DNA of 45,000 nt from Mesorhizobium tamadayense (GTDB lineage: Bacteria > Pseudomonadota > Alphaproteobacteria > Rhizobiales > Rhizobiaceae), in NCBI RefSeq assembly GCF_003863365.1, contig NZ_RQXT01000019.1, positions 1 to 45,000 of the forward strand. The letters are read 5' to 3'. The position numbers and the translations under genes were made by a program. Positions within the stretch are counted from its first letter, which is position 1; each line of letters begins with the position of its first letter. The notes under the pieces were generated by a model. That model was not told the origin of the DNA and searched no databases. It worked only from the letters and a program-made list of their open reading frames with translations. Positions 24,214 to 32,854 of this stretch are shown piece by piece.

Positions 24214-25074
24214 ATGGGCGTTTTCAAGGCTGCGGCGGTGCAGATGCGTTCGGGGACCAGCCCGGAGCGCAACGCGGCCGACATGGAAAGGCTGGTCCGC
24301 GAGGCCGCAAGGCAGGGCGCCACCTATGTCCAGACGCCGGAAATGACCGGCGCGCTCATCCGCGACAAGCAGGCGGGCGCCGCCGCCTTCACCACCGAGG
24401 ACAAAGACATCGTCGTTTCGACGGCGCGGAAACTGGCCAACGAGCTCGGCATCTATCTGCATGTCGGCTCGACGGCCATCCTGCGCGCCGACGGCAAGCT
24501 CGCCAACCGCGCCTTCCTGTTTGCGCCCGATGGCGCCACGATCGCCAATTACGACAAGATCCACATGTTCGATGTTGACCTCGACAGTGGCGAAAGCTGG
24601 CGCGAATCCGCCTCCTATGAACCGGGAACAGAGGCCGTCGTCACCTCGATCAATGGCGCGAGGCTGGGCTTTGCCGTTTGCTACGACCTGCGCTTCCCGC
24701 AGTTGTTCCGCGCCGAGGCGCTGGCCGGCGCCGACGTGCTGTCGGTGCCCGCCGCCTTTACCCGCCAGACCGGCGAGGCGCACTGGCATGTGCTGCTCAG
24801 GGCACGCGCGATCGAGAACGGCGCCTATGTCATCGCTGCCGCGCAAGGCGGCCTGCATGAGGACGGCCGCGAGACCTACGGCCATTCGTTGATCGTCGAC
24901 CCGTGGGGGCGCATCGTCGCCGAGGCCGCGCATGACGAGCCGGGCGTGATCGTCGCCGAGATCGATCCGGCGCAGTCTTCGGCCGCGCGCCGCAAGATTC
25001 CCAATCTCAAGAATGCGCGGGATTTCGCCGTCAATGCCGGCGAGGCGCCGCGCCTCAGGGGTGCAGCCTCTTGA
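24214..25074 (+). CDS. Nit-type carbon-nitrogen hydrolase, probable deaminated glutathione amidase
   Basis: A 286-residue nitrilase-superfamily enzyme. The catalytic triad is Glu43 (TPEMTG), Lys115 (YDKIHMFDVD) and Cys156 (VCYDLRFPQLFR). LHVGS, DLDSGESWRESASY and the ARAIENGAYVIAAAQ block match the Nit1/NIT family, whose members hydrolyse deaminated glutathione to alpha-ketoglutarate and Cys-Gly. Lying next to glutaredoxin fits glutathione metabolism. GAGGG precedes the ATG at 24214. Its stop overlaps the DUF1178 start by 4 bp (TTGA). Confidence 0.9.
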   Translation: MGVFKAAAVQMRSGTSPERNAADMERLVREAARQGATYVQTPEMTGALIRDKQAGAAAFTTEDKDIVVSTARKLANELGIYLHVGSTAILRADGKLANRAFLFAPDGATIANYDKIHMFDVDLDSGESWRESASYEPGTEAVVTSINGARLGFAVCYDLRFPQLFRAEALAGADVLSVPAAFTRQTGEAHWHVLLRARAIENGAYVIAAAQGGLHEDGRETYGHSLIVDPWGRIVAEAAHDEPGVIVAEIDPAQSSAARRKIPNLKNARDFAVNAGEAPRLRGAAS

Positions 25075-25496
25075 TCCGCTTTTCGCTTATCTGTGAGCAC
25101 GAGCACGAGTTCGAAGCCTGGTTCCGCAGCAACGACGACTTCGACACGCAGAAGAAGCGTGGTTTCGTCGATTGTCCGGCCTGCGGCTCGCACAAGATCG
25201 AGAAGGCGCTGATGGCTCCGGCCGTTTCCACCTCGCGCAAGCAGGAAAAGATGGCGCTCGCCATGGGCGAGGCGCAGAAGCAGGCGCTGGCGCAGCTCAA
25301 GGCGCTCGCCGACAAGGTGCGCGAGAACGCCGACTATGTCGGCGACAAGTTCGCCGAGGAAGCGCGCAAGATCCATTTTGGCGAGAGCGATCCGCGCGGC
25401 ATCTATGGCGAGGCGACGCCGGAGGAGGCGCAAAGCCTCGCCGAGGACGGCGTCGAATTCATCCCGATACCGAGCTTTCCGGAGGACCGGAACTAA
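25071..25496 (+). CDS. DUF1178 protein with zinc-ribbon-like cysteines
   Basis: A 141-residue protein of the DUF1178 family. It opens MIRFSLICEHEHEFEAWFRS and has CPACGS at about 35-40, so Cys8 with the later pair may bind zinc. The middle (KQEKMALAMGEAQKQALAQL) is helical and the end (RGIYGEATPEEAQSLAEDGVEF) is conserved. Function unknown. The start is a TTG overlapping the stop of the Nit gene, indicating coupling in a three-gene set with grxC. Confidence 0.88.
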   Translation: MIRFSLICEHEHEFEAWFRSNDDFDTQKKRGFVDCPACGSHKIEKALMAPAVSTSRKQEKMALAMGEAQKQALAQLKALADKVRENADYVGDKFAEEARKIHFGESDPRGIYGEATPEEAQSLAEDGVEFIPIPSFPEDRN

Positions 25497-25638
25497 GGTC
25501 GTTGAGATTCACGTGATGCCGGCCTGCAAACGCCGGCCTTCTGCGCTTCCGGTGCTCACAGACCTGAATGTCCGCTCCGCTCCGGTTCTCGAAGGCCACC
25601 GTTTTCGGCGCGGCCTGACCTGAATCTCAACACACCTT
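25497..25638. repeat. Long palindromic element, copy 3 (between convergent genes)
   Basis: The core matches copies 1 and 2. The outer arm GTTGAGATTCACGT (from 25501) pairs with ACCTGAATCTCAAC near the right end, one mismatch. Inner pairs are AAACG (25528-25532) with CGTTT (25600-25604), and GGCCTTC (25535-25541) with GAAGGCC (25591-25597). Compared with copy 1, these stem bases changed on both sides together. The element occupies the whole gap between the DUF1178 stop (25494-25496) and the MarR stop (25637-25639). Confidence 0.87.
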
Positions 25639-26122
25639 AGCCCAGGCTTCCGATCAGTTTTTTCAGCAGTGTTGCGAGCATTTTCCGATCCTCTGGCGTC
25701 AGGCCGGCGAGGATCTGATGCTCATTGGCGACGTGGGCAGTAAGCGCCTCGTCGACCAGCGCAAGACCTTTGGCTGTGAGCTGAACCACGATGCCACGGC
25801 GGTCGCTCGGATGCGGCGCGCGCTGGATCAGGCCGGCCTTTTCCAGCCGGTCGAGCCGGGCGGTCATGGCGCCCGACGTGACCATCGTCGCCTCGTAAAG
25901 TTCCGTCGGCGTCAGCGCGTAGGGAGAGCCCGAGCGGCGCAATGTCGCCAGCACGTCGAATTCGCCGGACTGCAGGCCGAAGCGGGCGAAGAGCGGTGCG
26001 AGACGGTCGCGCGCGATCAGCGAGGACGCCTCATTCAGGCGGCCGATCACGCCCATCGGCGAGACGTCGAGATCCGGCCGCTCCTTCCGCCATTGCTCGA
26101 TCGCCCTCGCCGCACGGTCCAT
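25637..26122 (-). CDS. MarR-family transcriptional regulator
   Basis: A regulator of about 161 residues with a winged helix: LTPTELYEATMVTSGAMTARLDRLEKAGLIQRAPHPSDRRGIVVQLT. DVSPMGVIGRLNEASSLI at the N-terminus is typical of a rhizobial subgroup. The ATG at 26122 is chosen; a GTG at 26131 would add three residues. It diverges from an EamA exporter with a palindromic operator in the 100-bp gap, so it probably represses that gene and itself. Confidence 0.9.
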   Translation of the reverse strand: MDRAARAIEQWRKERPDLDVSPMGVIGRLNEASSLIARDRLAPLFARFGLQSGEFDVLATLRRSGSPYALTPTELYEATMVTSGAMTARLDRLEKAGLIQRAPHPSDRRGIVVQLTAKGLALVDEALTAHVANEHQILAGLTPEDRKMLATLLKKLIGSLG

Positions 26123-26132
26123 GTGCTTCACC

Positions 26133-26162
26133 GCAAAGTATCTTTACATTAAGAATCTTTGC
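26133..26162. promoter_or_regulatory. Putative MarR operator
   Basis: GCAAAGTATCTT (26133-26144) and AAGAATCTTTGC (26151-26162) form a 30-bp palindrome matching at 10 of 12 pairs, with spacer TACATT. The inner TCTT-TACATT-AAGA is the kind of site bound by MarR dimers. It lies between the MarR and EamA starts. Confidence 0.7.
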
Positions 26163-26224
26163 GTTATCTTACCCCAAGTTAGAGTGGCCGCCAAGCTCGG
26201 CCTCGCGGCGACAGGATCACGCGG

Positions 26225-27139
26225 ATGAAATTACTCTGGGATTCGGCACTGGGCCTTCTGATCGTCACCGGTGGCTTGCTCGGCATGACGCTGCCCTTCG
26301 GCAAGCTCGCGACCGCCGCCGGCGTGCCGGCCATGGTCTGGGCTTTCGTCATCTCGCTCGGCGCCGGCGGTGTGCTGTTGCTGGCTCTCCTGCTGCGCGG
26401 CGAGCGCATTCGGCTGACGGCGCACAAGCTGCGCTATTTCTTTGTCACCGCAGCGGTATCCTACGCCTTTCCTAATCTCTTGATGTTTTCGGCCATCCCG
26501 CATCTCGGCGCTGGGTACACCGGCATCATGTTCACGCTTTCGCCGGTCATCACGCTGGTGTTCTCGATCCTGCTCGGCGTCCGGCGTCCCAACCTGCTCG
26601 GTGTCGTCGGCATTGCCGTCGGCTTCATCGGTGCGGTCATGGTCGCGCTGACGCGCGGCGAGGCCGGCCAACCGGCCGATTATTTCTGGGTGGCGATCGG
26701 GCTGCTGATCCCGGTCAGCCTCGCCGCCGGCAACATCTACCGCACCGTCGACTGGCCGGAGGGCACCGGTCCGATCGAACTCGCCGTCGGCAGCCATCTG
26801 GCATCGGCGACCTTGCCTCTCGTCGGCATCCTGACGCTGTTCGGCTGGCAAGCGCTTGCTCCACTCGGCGGTGTGCCGCTAGTGGTCGCCGGGCAGGTGG
26901 CGTCGGCTTCGGCGATGTTTGCCTTCTTCTTCCGGCTGCAGGCGGTCGGCGGGCCGGTCTATCTCAGCCAGATCGGCTATGTGGCGGCAGCGGTCGGGCT
27001 TTTTGCCGGCACGATCTTCCTCGGCGAGCACTATCAGCTGCTGACCTGGCTGGGCGCCGCCATCATCACCGCCGGCGTGTTCATCACCACCAAGGCGCAG
27101 AGCCAGCCAAGCATGAAGATGCAAAGCCAGGCGGCTTAG
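26225..27139 (+). CDS. EamA/DMT-family exporter
   Basis: A 304-residue protein with ten predicted helices in two repeats, starting SALGLLIVTGGLLGMTLPFGKLA and containing HLGAGYTGIMFTLSPVITLVFSILLG. The substrate is not predictable. Its divergence from a MarR gene over a shared operator suggests it exports a compound that the regulator senses (inference). AGGA lies before the ATG at 26225. Confidence 0.9.
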   Translation: MKLLWDSALGLLIVTGGLLGMTLPFGKLATAAGVPAMVWAFVISLGAGGVLLLALLLRGERIRLTAHKLRYFFVTAAVSYAFPNLLMFSAIPHLGAGYTGIMFTLSPVITLVFSILLGVRRPNLLGVVGIAVGFIGAVMVALTRGEAGQPADYFWVAIGLLIPVSLAAGNIYRTVDWPEGTGPIELAVGSHLASATLPLVGILTLFGWQALAPLGGVPLVVAGQVASASAMFAFFFRLQAVGGPVYLSQIGYVAAAVGLFAGTIFLGEHYQLLTWLGAAIITAGVFITTKAQSQPSMKMQSQAA

Positions 27140-27163
27140 GCACGAACGCTTCAGGTTGGCCGA

Positions 27164-27913
27164 TCAGACCGAAGCTTTCTCGGCCAGCACCATGTAGTTG
27201 ACGTCCATGTCCCTGGACTTCTGCCAGCGGTCCGCCAGCGGATGATAGATGACGCCGGTGCGGTCGATGACCGTGAGCCCCGCCGCGCCGAGTGCCTTTG
27301 CCAGCTCCTCGGGCCGCACCAGCTTGCCGAACTCATGGGTGCCGCGCGGCAGCCAGCGCAGCACATATTCGGCGCCGATGATGGCAAGGCCAAGCGCCTT
27401 CAGCGTGCGGTTGATGGTGGCCACGAACATGATGCCGCCGGGCCGGACCATCTCACTGCATTTGGCGACGAACAGATCGACATCGGCGACATGCTCGACC
27501 ACTTCCATGTTGAGGATGACGTCGAACGTCTCGCCGGCGTCGGCCAGCGCCTCGGCCGTGGTGGCGCGGTAGTCGACGCTGACGCCGGCCTCCGCCGCGT
27601 GCAGCCTGGCGACCTCGATGTTGGTGGCCGACGCATCCGCGCCGACCACCTCGGCGCCAAGCCGCGCCATCGGTTCGCACAAAAGCCCGCCGCCGCAGCC
27701 GATGTCGAGGAAGCGCAGGCCCTCGAACGGCCTGGCCGCGCGCGGATCGCGGCCGAAGCGGCTCGCCACCTGGTCGCGGATATAGGCAAGCCGCACGGGG
27801 TTGAACTTGTGCAGCGGCCGGAACTTGCCGTTCGGGTTCCACCATTCGGCGGCAAGGGCGGAGAAGCGCTCGACTTCTCCTGCATCGATGGTCGATCGAC
27901 GGGGCTCAGGCAT
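27164..27913 (-). CDS. ubiG: Ubiquinone biosynthesis O-methyltransferase
   Basis: Performs the two O-methylations in ubiquinone synthesis. The 249-residue protein has the SAM motif LDIGCGGGLL (69-78), VVGADASATNIEVA, and the UbiG-specific N-terminus IDAGEVERFSALAAEWWNPNGKFRPLHKFNPVRL (in parts). MEVVEHV and HEFGKLVRPEEL complete the pattern. It ends 24 bp from the convergent EamA gene. Confidence 0.96.
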   Translation of the reverse strand: MPEPRRSTIDAGEVERFSALAAEWWNPNGKFRPLHKFNPVRLAYIRDQVASRFGRDPRAARPFEGLRFLDIGCGGGLLCEPMARLGAEVVGADASATNIEVARLHAAEAGVSVDYRATTAEALADAGETFDVILNMEVVEHVADVDLFVAKCSEMVRPGGIMFVATINRTLKALGLAIIGAEYVLRWLPRGTHEFGKLVRPEELAKALGAAGLTVIDRTGVIYHPLADRWQKSRDMDVNYMVLAEKASV

Positions 27914-28126
27914 GGGCGGGTCTCCTCGAACGCTAGGAAGTCGGGTTCTCGGCGAAGAAAGTCAAGGCAGGTTTTTCCACTCCCGGCAGAGAGGAGGCCG
28001 GGCGGTGGCGCTTTCCTGACATCGCGGGTTGGTTTGTCAGCATGTGGCGGCTTGATAAGCCCCCTGATGAAACAGGGCCGCCCTTGCGGGCGAAAGACAG
28101 GCATCGTTCTTGAAAGGAGCATCACG

Positions 28127-28690
28127 ATGCGAACCGTGGCCTCGATCCTTTGGCGCCGGCTCGACCAGGAAGGTCATGATGGCTGTCTGCTTGCCAAGAC
28201 AGGCGACGGCTGGAGCCTGAAAGGGCAGGCCGTGTTCCTGCAAGGAGGCGCGCCGTGCGGGATTTCCTATGAGATCCACTGCGATGCCGGATGGCGGACC
28301 CGCGCCGCGTGCGTTGCAGGATTTCTTGGCGGCGACGCGCTCCATTATCGGATCGAGAAGCTTGGCGACGGCGGCTGGATGCTCAACGGCCGGGAGCAAA
28401 CGCAGGTGGCCGACCTTGTCGATCTCGATCTTGGTTTCACACCCGCTTCGAACCTCCTGCCGATCCGACGCCTCGATCGTCGGCCCGGCATTTCGACGCC
28501 TGCTCCCGCAGCCTATCTGGCCTTTCCCGAGCTAAGGCTCGAACGTCTCGACCAGACCTACCGCCGCCTCGATGACACCCGCTGCGCCTATGCCGCGCCG
28601 AAATTCGGCTACGACGAGGTGTTGGAGATCTCGCCGTCCGTCCTCGTTGCCGACTATCCGGGTCTTTGGAGAGCCGTCGCGCTGAACTGA
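28127..28690 (+). CDS. Putative glycolipid-binding domain protein
   Basis: A 187-residue protein. ILWRRLDQEGHDGC, IHCDAGWRTRAACV, GWMLNG, DLVDLDLGFTPASNLLPIRR and VADYPGLWRAVA match the putative glycolipid-binding family (PF06475 in my memory, known from Pseudomonas). It has no signal peptide, so it is cytosolic. AAGGAG sits seven bases before the ATG. It lies between ubiG and lysC with no obvious operon partner; function unproven. Confidence 0.85.
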   Translation: MRTVASILWRRLDQEGHDGCLLAKTGDGWSLKGQAVFLQGGAPCGISYEIHCDAGWRTRAACVAGFLGGDALHYRIEKLGDGGWMLNGREQTQVADLVDLDLGFTPASNLLPIRRLDRRPGISTPAPAAYLAFPELRLERLDQTYRRLDDTRCAYAAPKFGYDEVLEISPSVLVADYPGLWRAVALN

Positions 28691-28715
28691 GCGGCTCCGG
28701 CATCGGCCTGCCTCG

Positions 28716-29015
28716 CTAAGGCATCGACACCGCAACAGCGGCATGGCTCATGGCGACGCTGGCCGGCTCGATCGCCTGCATCGCCTCGCAATCGCCGATC
28801 TCGGCCATGATGCGCTCAGCCGCGGCCCGGGCCTGCTCTAGGCTCCGCCAGCGCACGACGTCGATCCAGTTTCCATCCTCGCGCTTGCCGAGATGGCGGC
28901 TGAGAAAGCCGGGCTGGCACGCGAGCCAGTCGGTGACGACGCCGTTGTTGGCGACAAAGTCGGCCTCAGCCTCCGGCTTGAGGCGGAAGCTGACGATTTC
29001 CAGCGTCTCTGTCAT
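28716..29015 (-). CDS. Antibiotic biosynthesis monooxygenase-like small barrel protein
   Basis: A 99-residue protein with the dimeric alpha-beta barrel pattern: EIVSFRLKPEAEADFVANN, CQPGFLSRHLGKREDGNWID and VVRWRSLEQARAAAERI. Such proteins include small oxygenases and stress barrels without cofactor; the reaction here is unknown. It ends 25 bp from the convergent glycolipid-binding protein gene. Confidence 0.78.
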   Translation of the reverse strand: MTETLEIVSFRLKPEAEADFVANNGVVTDWLACQPGFLSRHLGKREDGNWIDVVRWRSLEQARAAAERIMAEIGDCEAMQAIEPASVAMSHAAVAVSMP

Positions 29016-29237
29016 GAAATTCCTCCATGCGGTGCGTTTGCCTCGACCTTATCGCACGAAGGTCGCAGGAATCTGTCAGGAGACCTCGAACCCGGCCGGA
29101 GCCCCCTTATCCCGCCATCGCTTGCGAAGCTTGGCTGTTTTGGCTAAGGAGGCCGCGATTTCCGCGGCTCGGCCTTGCCGGGCGCATGTTTTCGTTTCCG
29201 GCCCTGAGCCGGCCTCAGTCAAAGGCATCTAGCTTCC

Positions 29238-30491
29238 ATGGCGCGCATCGTGATGAAATTCGGCGGAACCTCGGTCGCCGACATCGCCCGCATCCGCAAT
29301 GTGGCGCGTCATGTCAAACGCGAGGTCGATGCCGGCCACGACGTCGCCGTGGTGGTTTCGGCCATGGCCGGCAAGACCAATGAGCTGGTCGCCTGGACGC
29401 GTGAGGCCTCGCCCATGCACGATGCGCGCGAATACGACGCCGTGGTCGCCTCCGGCGAGCAGATCACGGCCGGCCTGTTGGCGATCGCCCTGCAGAACAT
29501 GGGCGTCCACGCCCGCTCCTGGCAAGGCTGGCAGATCCCGATCAAGACCGACAACGCCCATGGCGCGGCGCGCATCCTTGACATCGACGGCGCGTTCCTG
29601 ATCAAGCGCTTCGGCGAAGGCCAGGTGGCGGTCATTGCCGGTTTCCAGGGCATCGGGCCGGACAACCGCATCGCAACGCTCGGCCGCGGCGGTTCCGACA
29701 CCAGCGCGGTGGCGATCGCGGCCGCGGTCAAGGCCGACCGCTGCGACATCTATACCGATGTCGACGGCGTCTACACGACCGACCCTCGCATCGAGCCGAA
29801 AGCGCGGCGGTTGGCCAAGATTTCGTTCGAGGAAATGCTCGAGATGGCCTCGCTCGGCGCCAAGGTGCTGCAGGTGCGGTCGGTCGAGCTTGCCATGGTG
29901 CACAGGGTGCGTACCTTTGTGCGGTCGTCCTTCGACGATCCCGACGCGCCCGGAATGGGGGATTTGCTCAATCCGCCCGGAACGCTTATTTGCGACGAGG
30001 AAGAGATCGTGGAACAGCAGGTCGTCACCGGAATTGCCTACGCCAAGGACGAAGCGCAGATTTCGCTGCGCCGCGTCGGCGACCGCCCAGGCGTCGCCGC
30101 CGGCATCTTCGGCCCGCTGGCCGAGGCCAACATCAATGTCGACATGATCGTCCAGAACATCTCCGAGGACGGCAAGTTCACCGACATGACCTTCACGGTG
30201 CCTTCCGGCGACGTCGACAAGGCGCTGGCGGTGCTCGAGCGGCTGAAGGCCGATGTCGGCTACGACGTGGTGCAATCGGAAGCCGGCATGTCGAAGGTCT
30301 CGGTCATCGGCATCGGCATGCGAAGCCATGCCGGCGTCGCCGCCACCGCCTTCAAGGCGCTGGCCGACAAGGCGATCAATATCCGGGCGATCACGACGTC
30401 CGAGATCAAAATCTCGATACTGATCGACGGTCCCTACACGGAACTTGCAGTTCGTACTTTGCATTCCGTCTACGGGCTCGATAAGCAGTAG
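29238..30491 (+). CDS. lysC: Aspartate kinase
   Basis: Phosphorylates aspartate, the first step toward lysine, threonine and methionine. The 417-residue protein opens MARIVMKFGGTSVADI with the kinase motif KFGGTSV (7-13), then GRGGSDTSAVAIAAA, and ends in two ACT domains (from about 265) that usually bind lysine or threonine for feedback control. It is the head of the conserved rhizobial run lysC-ptsP-prfA-prmC. Confidence 0.97.
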   Translation: MARIVMKFGGTSVADIARIRNVARHVKREVDAGHDVAVVVSAMAGKTNELVAWTREASPMHDAREYDAVVASGEQITAGLLAIALQNMGVHARSWQGWQIPIKTDNAHGAARILDIDGAFLIKRFGEGQVAVIAGFQGIGPDNRIATLGRGGSDTSAVAIAAAVKADRCDIYTDVDGVYTTDPRIEPKARRLAKISFEEMLEMASLGAKVLQVRSVELAMVHRVRTFVRSSFDDPDAPGMGDLLNPPGTLICDEEEIVEQQVVTGIAYAKDEAQISLRRVGDRPGVAAGIFGPLAEANINVDMIVQNISEDGKFTDMTFTVPSGDVDKALAVLERLKADVGYDVVQSEAGMSKVSVIGIGMRSHAGVAATAFKALADKAINIRAITTSEIKISILIDGPYTELAVRTLHSVYGLDKQ

Positions 30492-30574
30492 CAAGAACTG
30501 AGTCAGTTGTTGCGTGAGCGCCGGCCGCGGGAGAAACTGCGGCGGGCAACGTGCCCATTGGAGAAGAAGCCGCG

Positions 30575-32845
30575 ATGCGTGATACGGCCGGCGGCCCGCG
30601 CGTTCTGCTGAAACGGCTCCGCGAGCTCATGCAGGAGCCGCTGGAGCCGCAGGAGCGGCTCGACCGTATCGTGCGCGACATCGCCTCTAACATGGTCGCC
30701 GAGGTGTGCTCGCTCTATGTGCTGCGCGCCGATTCGGTGCTCGAGCTCTACGCCACCGAAGGCTTGAACCCGAAGGCCGTCCACCTTGCGCAGCTCAGGC
30801 TCGGCCAGGGCCTGGTCGGCACGATCGCCGCCAGCGCGCGGCCGCTCAACCTCTCCAACGCGCAGGAACACCCGGCCTTCGCCTACCTGCCGGAGACGGG
30901 CGAAGAGATCTACAACTCCTTCCTCGGCGTGCCGGTGCTGAGGGCAGGGCGCACGCTGGGCGTGCTGGTGGTGCAGAACAAGACCATGCGCCACTATCGC
31001 GACGACGAGGTCGAGGCGCTGGAAACGACGGCGATGGTGATCGCCGAGATGATCGCCACCGGCGATCTCGCGCGCCTCACCAGGCCGGGGCTCGAGCTCG
31101 ACCTCAGCCGGCCGGCAAGCTTCACCGGCCTTTCCTTCAACGAGGGCGTCGGGCTCGGCCATGTCGTGCTGCATGAGCCGCGCATCGTCGTCACCAACCT
31201 GTTCAACGAGGACAGCGAAGAGGAGGTCCGCCGCCTCGACCGGTCGCTCGGTTCGCTGAGGCTGTCGATCGACGACATGCTGGAGCGCCGCGACGTCGCC
31301 TTCGAGGGCGAGCATCGCGAGGTGCTCGAGGCCTATCGCATGTTCGCCAACGACCGCGGCTGGGTGCGCCGACTGGAAGAGGCGATCCGCAACGGCCTGA
31401 CGGCGGAAGCCGCGGTCGAGAAGGTGCAGAGCGATATGCGCGCGCGCATGCTGCACATGACGGACCCCTATCTGCGCGAGCGGATGAGCGATTTCGACGA
31501 CCTGGCCAACCGGCTGCTCCGCCAGCTGATGGGGCGCGGGCCGGAGGATGTCGCGGCCTCGCTGCCCAAGGACGCCATCATCGTCGCCCGCTCGATGGGT
31601 GCCGCCGAACTGCTCGACTATCCCAGGGACAAGCTGCGCGGCCTGGTGCTGGAGGACGGTGCCGCGACCAGCCATGTCGTCATCGTCGCGCGCGCCATGG
31701 GCATCCCGGTCGCAGGCCAGGTCAAGGGAGCCGTCTCCATGGCGGAAAACGGCGACGCCATCATCGTCGACGGCGAGGAAGGCACCATCCATCTGCGGCC
31801 GCAGTCCGATCTCGAGGCTGCCTATGCCGAAAAGGTCCGCTTCAGGGCGCGGCGGCAGGAGGTCTACCGCGAGCTGCGCAAGAAGCCGTCGCTGACCAAG
31901 GACGGGGTCCCGGTCGATCTCCTGATGAATGCCGGCCTGGCGGTCGATCTGCCGCAGCTTTCGGAATCGGGGGCCGCCGGCATCGGCCTGTTCCGCACCG
32001 AATTGCAGTTCATGGTCGCCTCGACCTTCCCGCGCGCCGAGGCGCAGGAGCGGCTCTACCGCGACGTGCTCGAGGCCGCGCGCGGCAAGCCGGTCACCTT
32101 CCGCACCATCGATATCGGCGGCGACAAGGTGCTGCCCTATTTCAAGGGCGCGCTGCAGGAGGAGAATCCGGCGCTCGGCTGGCGGGCGATCCGGCTCACG
32201 CTTGACCGTCCCGGCTTGCTCAGGACCCAGATCCGCGCGCTGCTCAAGGCCTGCGGCGGACGCGAACTGAAGCTGATGCTGCCGATGGTGACCGAGCTTT
32301 CAGAGATCGCGCAGGCGCGCGAGATCATCGACCGCGAAGTCCGGCATCTGTCGCGTTTTGCGCATCATTTGCCGACCAGCCTCAAGCTGGGGGCGATGCT
32401 GGAGGTGCCGTCGCTGCTCTTCCAGCTCGACGAATTGATGAAGGCGGTCGACTTCGTCTCGGTCGGTTCCAACGACCTCTTCCAGTTCATCATGGCCGTG
32501 GACCGCGGCAACACCCAGCTTGCCGACCGCTTCGACACGCTGTCGGCGCCGTTCCTGCGCGCCTTGAAGCAGATCGCCGATGCCGGCGCGCGCAACCATA
32601 CGCCGGTGACGCTTTGCGGCGAGCTGGCGGGCAAGCCGATCTCGGCAATGGCGCTCATCGGCCTCGGCTTCCGCTCGATCTCGATGTCGCCGGCCTCGAT
32701 CGGCCCGGTCAAGGCGATGCTGACCGAGCTGCCGCTGGCGGAGCTGGAAGCCTTCTTCAAGGACAATCTGATGGCGCCCGCCCAAGGGACGCCTATGCGG
32801 GCGCTGCTGCAGGCCTTTGCCGACGATCGCTCCATTCCGCTATAG
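30575..32845 (+). CDS. ptsP: PTS-Ntr phosphoenolpyruvate-protein phosphotransferase
   Basis: Enzyme I of the nitrogen-related PTS; takes phosphate from PEP and passes it to NPr. The 756-residue protein has an N-terminal GAF domain (about 15-165), then the EI domains. The phospho-acceptor is His367 in GAATSHVVIVARAMGIPVAG. GLFRTELQFM and the DLFQFIMAVDRGN block belong to the PEP-binding barrel. The GAF domain distinguishes it from sugar-PTS enzyme I and may sense glutamine (known in the family). The ATG at 30575 is preferred over GTG 30551. Confidence 0.96.
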   Translation: MRDTAGGPRVLLKRLRELMQEPLEPQERLDRIVRDIASNMVAEVCSLYVLRADSVLELYATEGLNPKAVHLAQLRLGQGLVGTIAASARPLNLSNAQEHPAFAYLPETGEEIYNSFLGVPVLRAGRTLGVLVVQNKTMRHYRDDEVEALETTAMVIAEMIATGDLARLTRPGLELDLSRPASFTGLSFNEGVGLGHVVLHEPRIVVTNLFNEDSEEEVRRLDRSLGSLRLSIDDMLERRDVAFEGEHREVLEAYRMFANDRGWVRRLEEAIRNGLTAEAAVEKVQSDMRARMLHMTDPYLRERMSDFDDLANRLLRQLMGRGPEDVAASLPKDAIIVARSMGAAELLDYPRDKLRGLVLEDGAATSHVVIVARAMGIPVAGQVKGAVSMAENGDAIIVDGEEGTIHLRPQSDLEAAYAEKVRFRARRQEVYRELRKKPSLTKDGVPVDLLMNAGLAVDLPQLSESGAAGIGLFRTELQFMVASTFPRAEAQERLYRDVLEAARGKPVTFRTIDIGGDKVLPYFKGALQEENPALGWRAIRLTLDRPGLLRTQIRALLKACGGRELKLMLPMVTELSEIAQAREIIDREVRHLSRFAHHLPTSLKLGAMLEVPSLLFQLDELMKAVDFVSVGSNDLFQFIMAVDRGNTQLADRFDTLSAPFLRALKQIADAGARNHTPVTLCGELAGKPISAMALIGLGFRSISMSPASIGPVKAMLTELPLAELEAFFKDNLMAPAQGTPMRALLQAFADDRSIPL

Positions 32846-32854
32846 CATTCTGCC

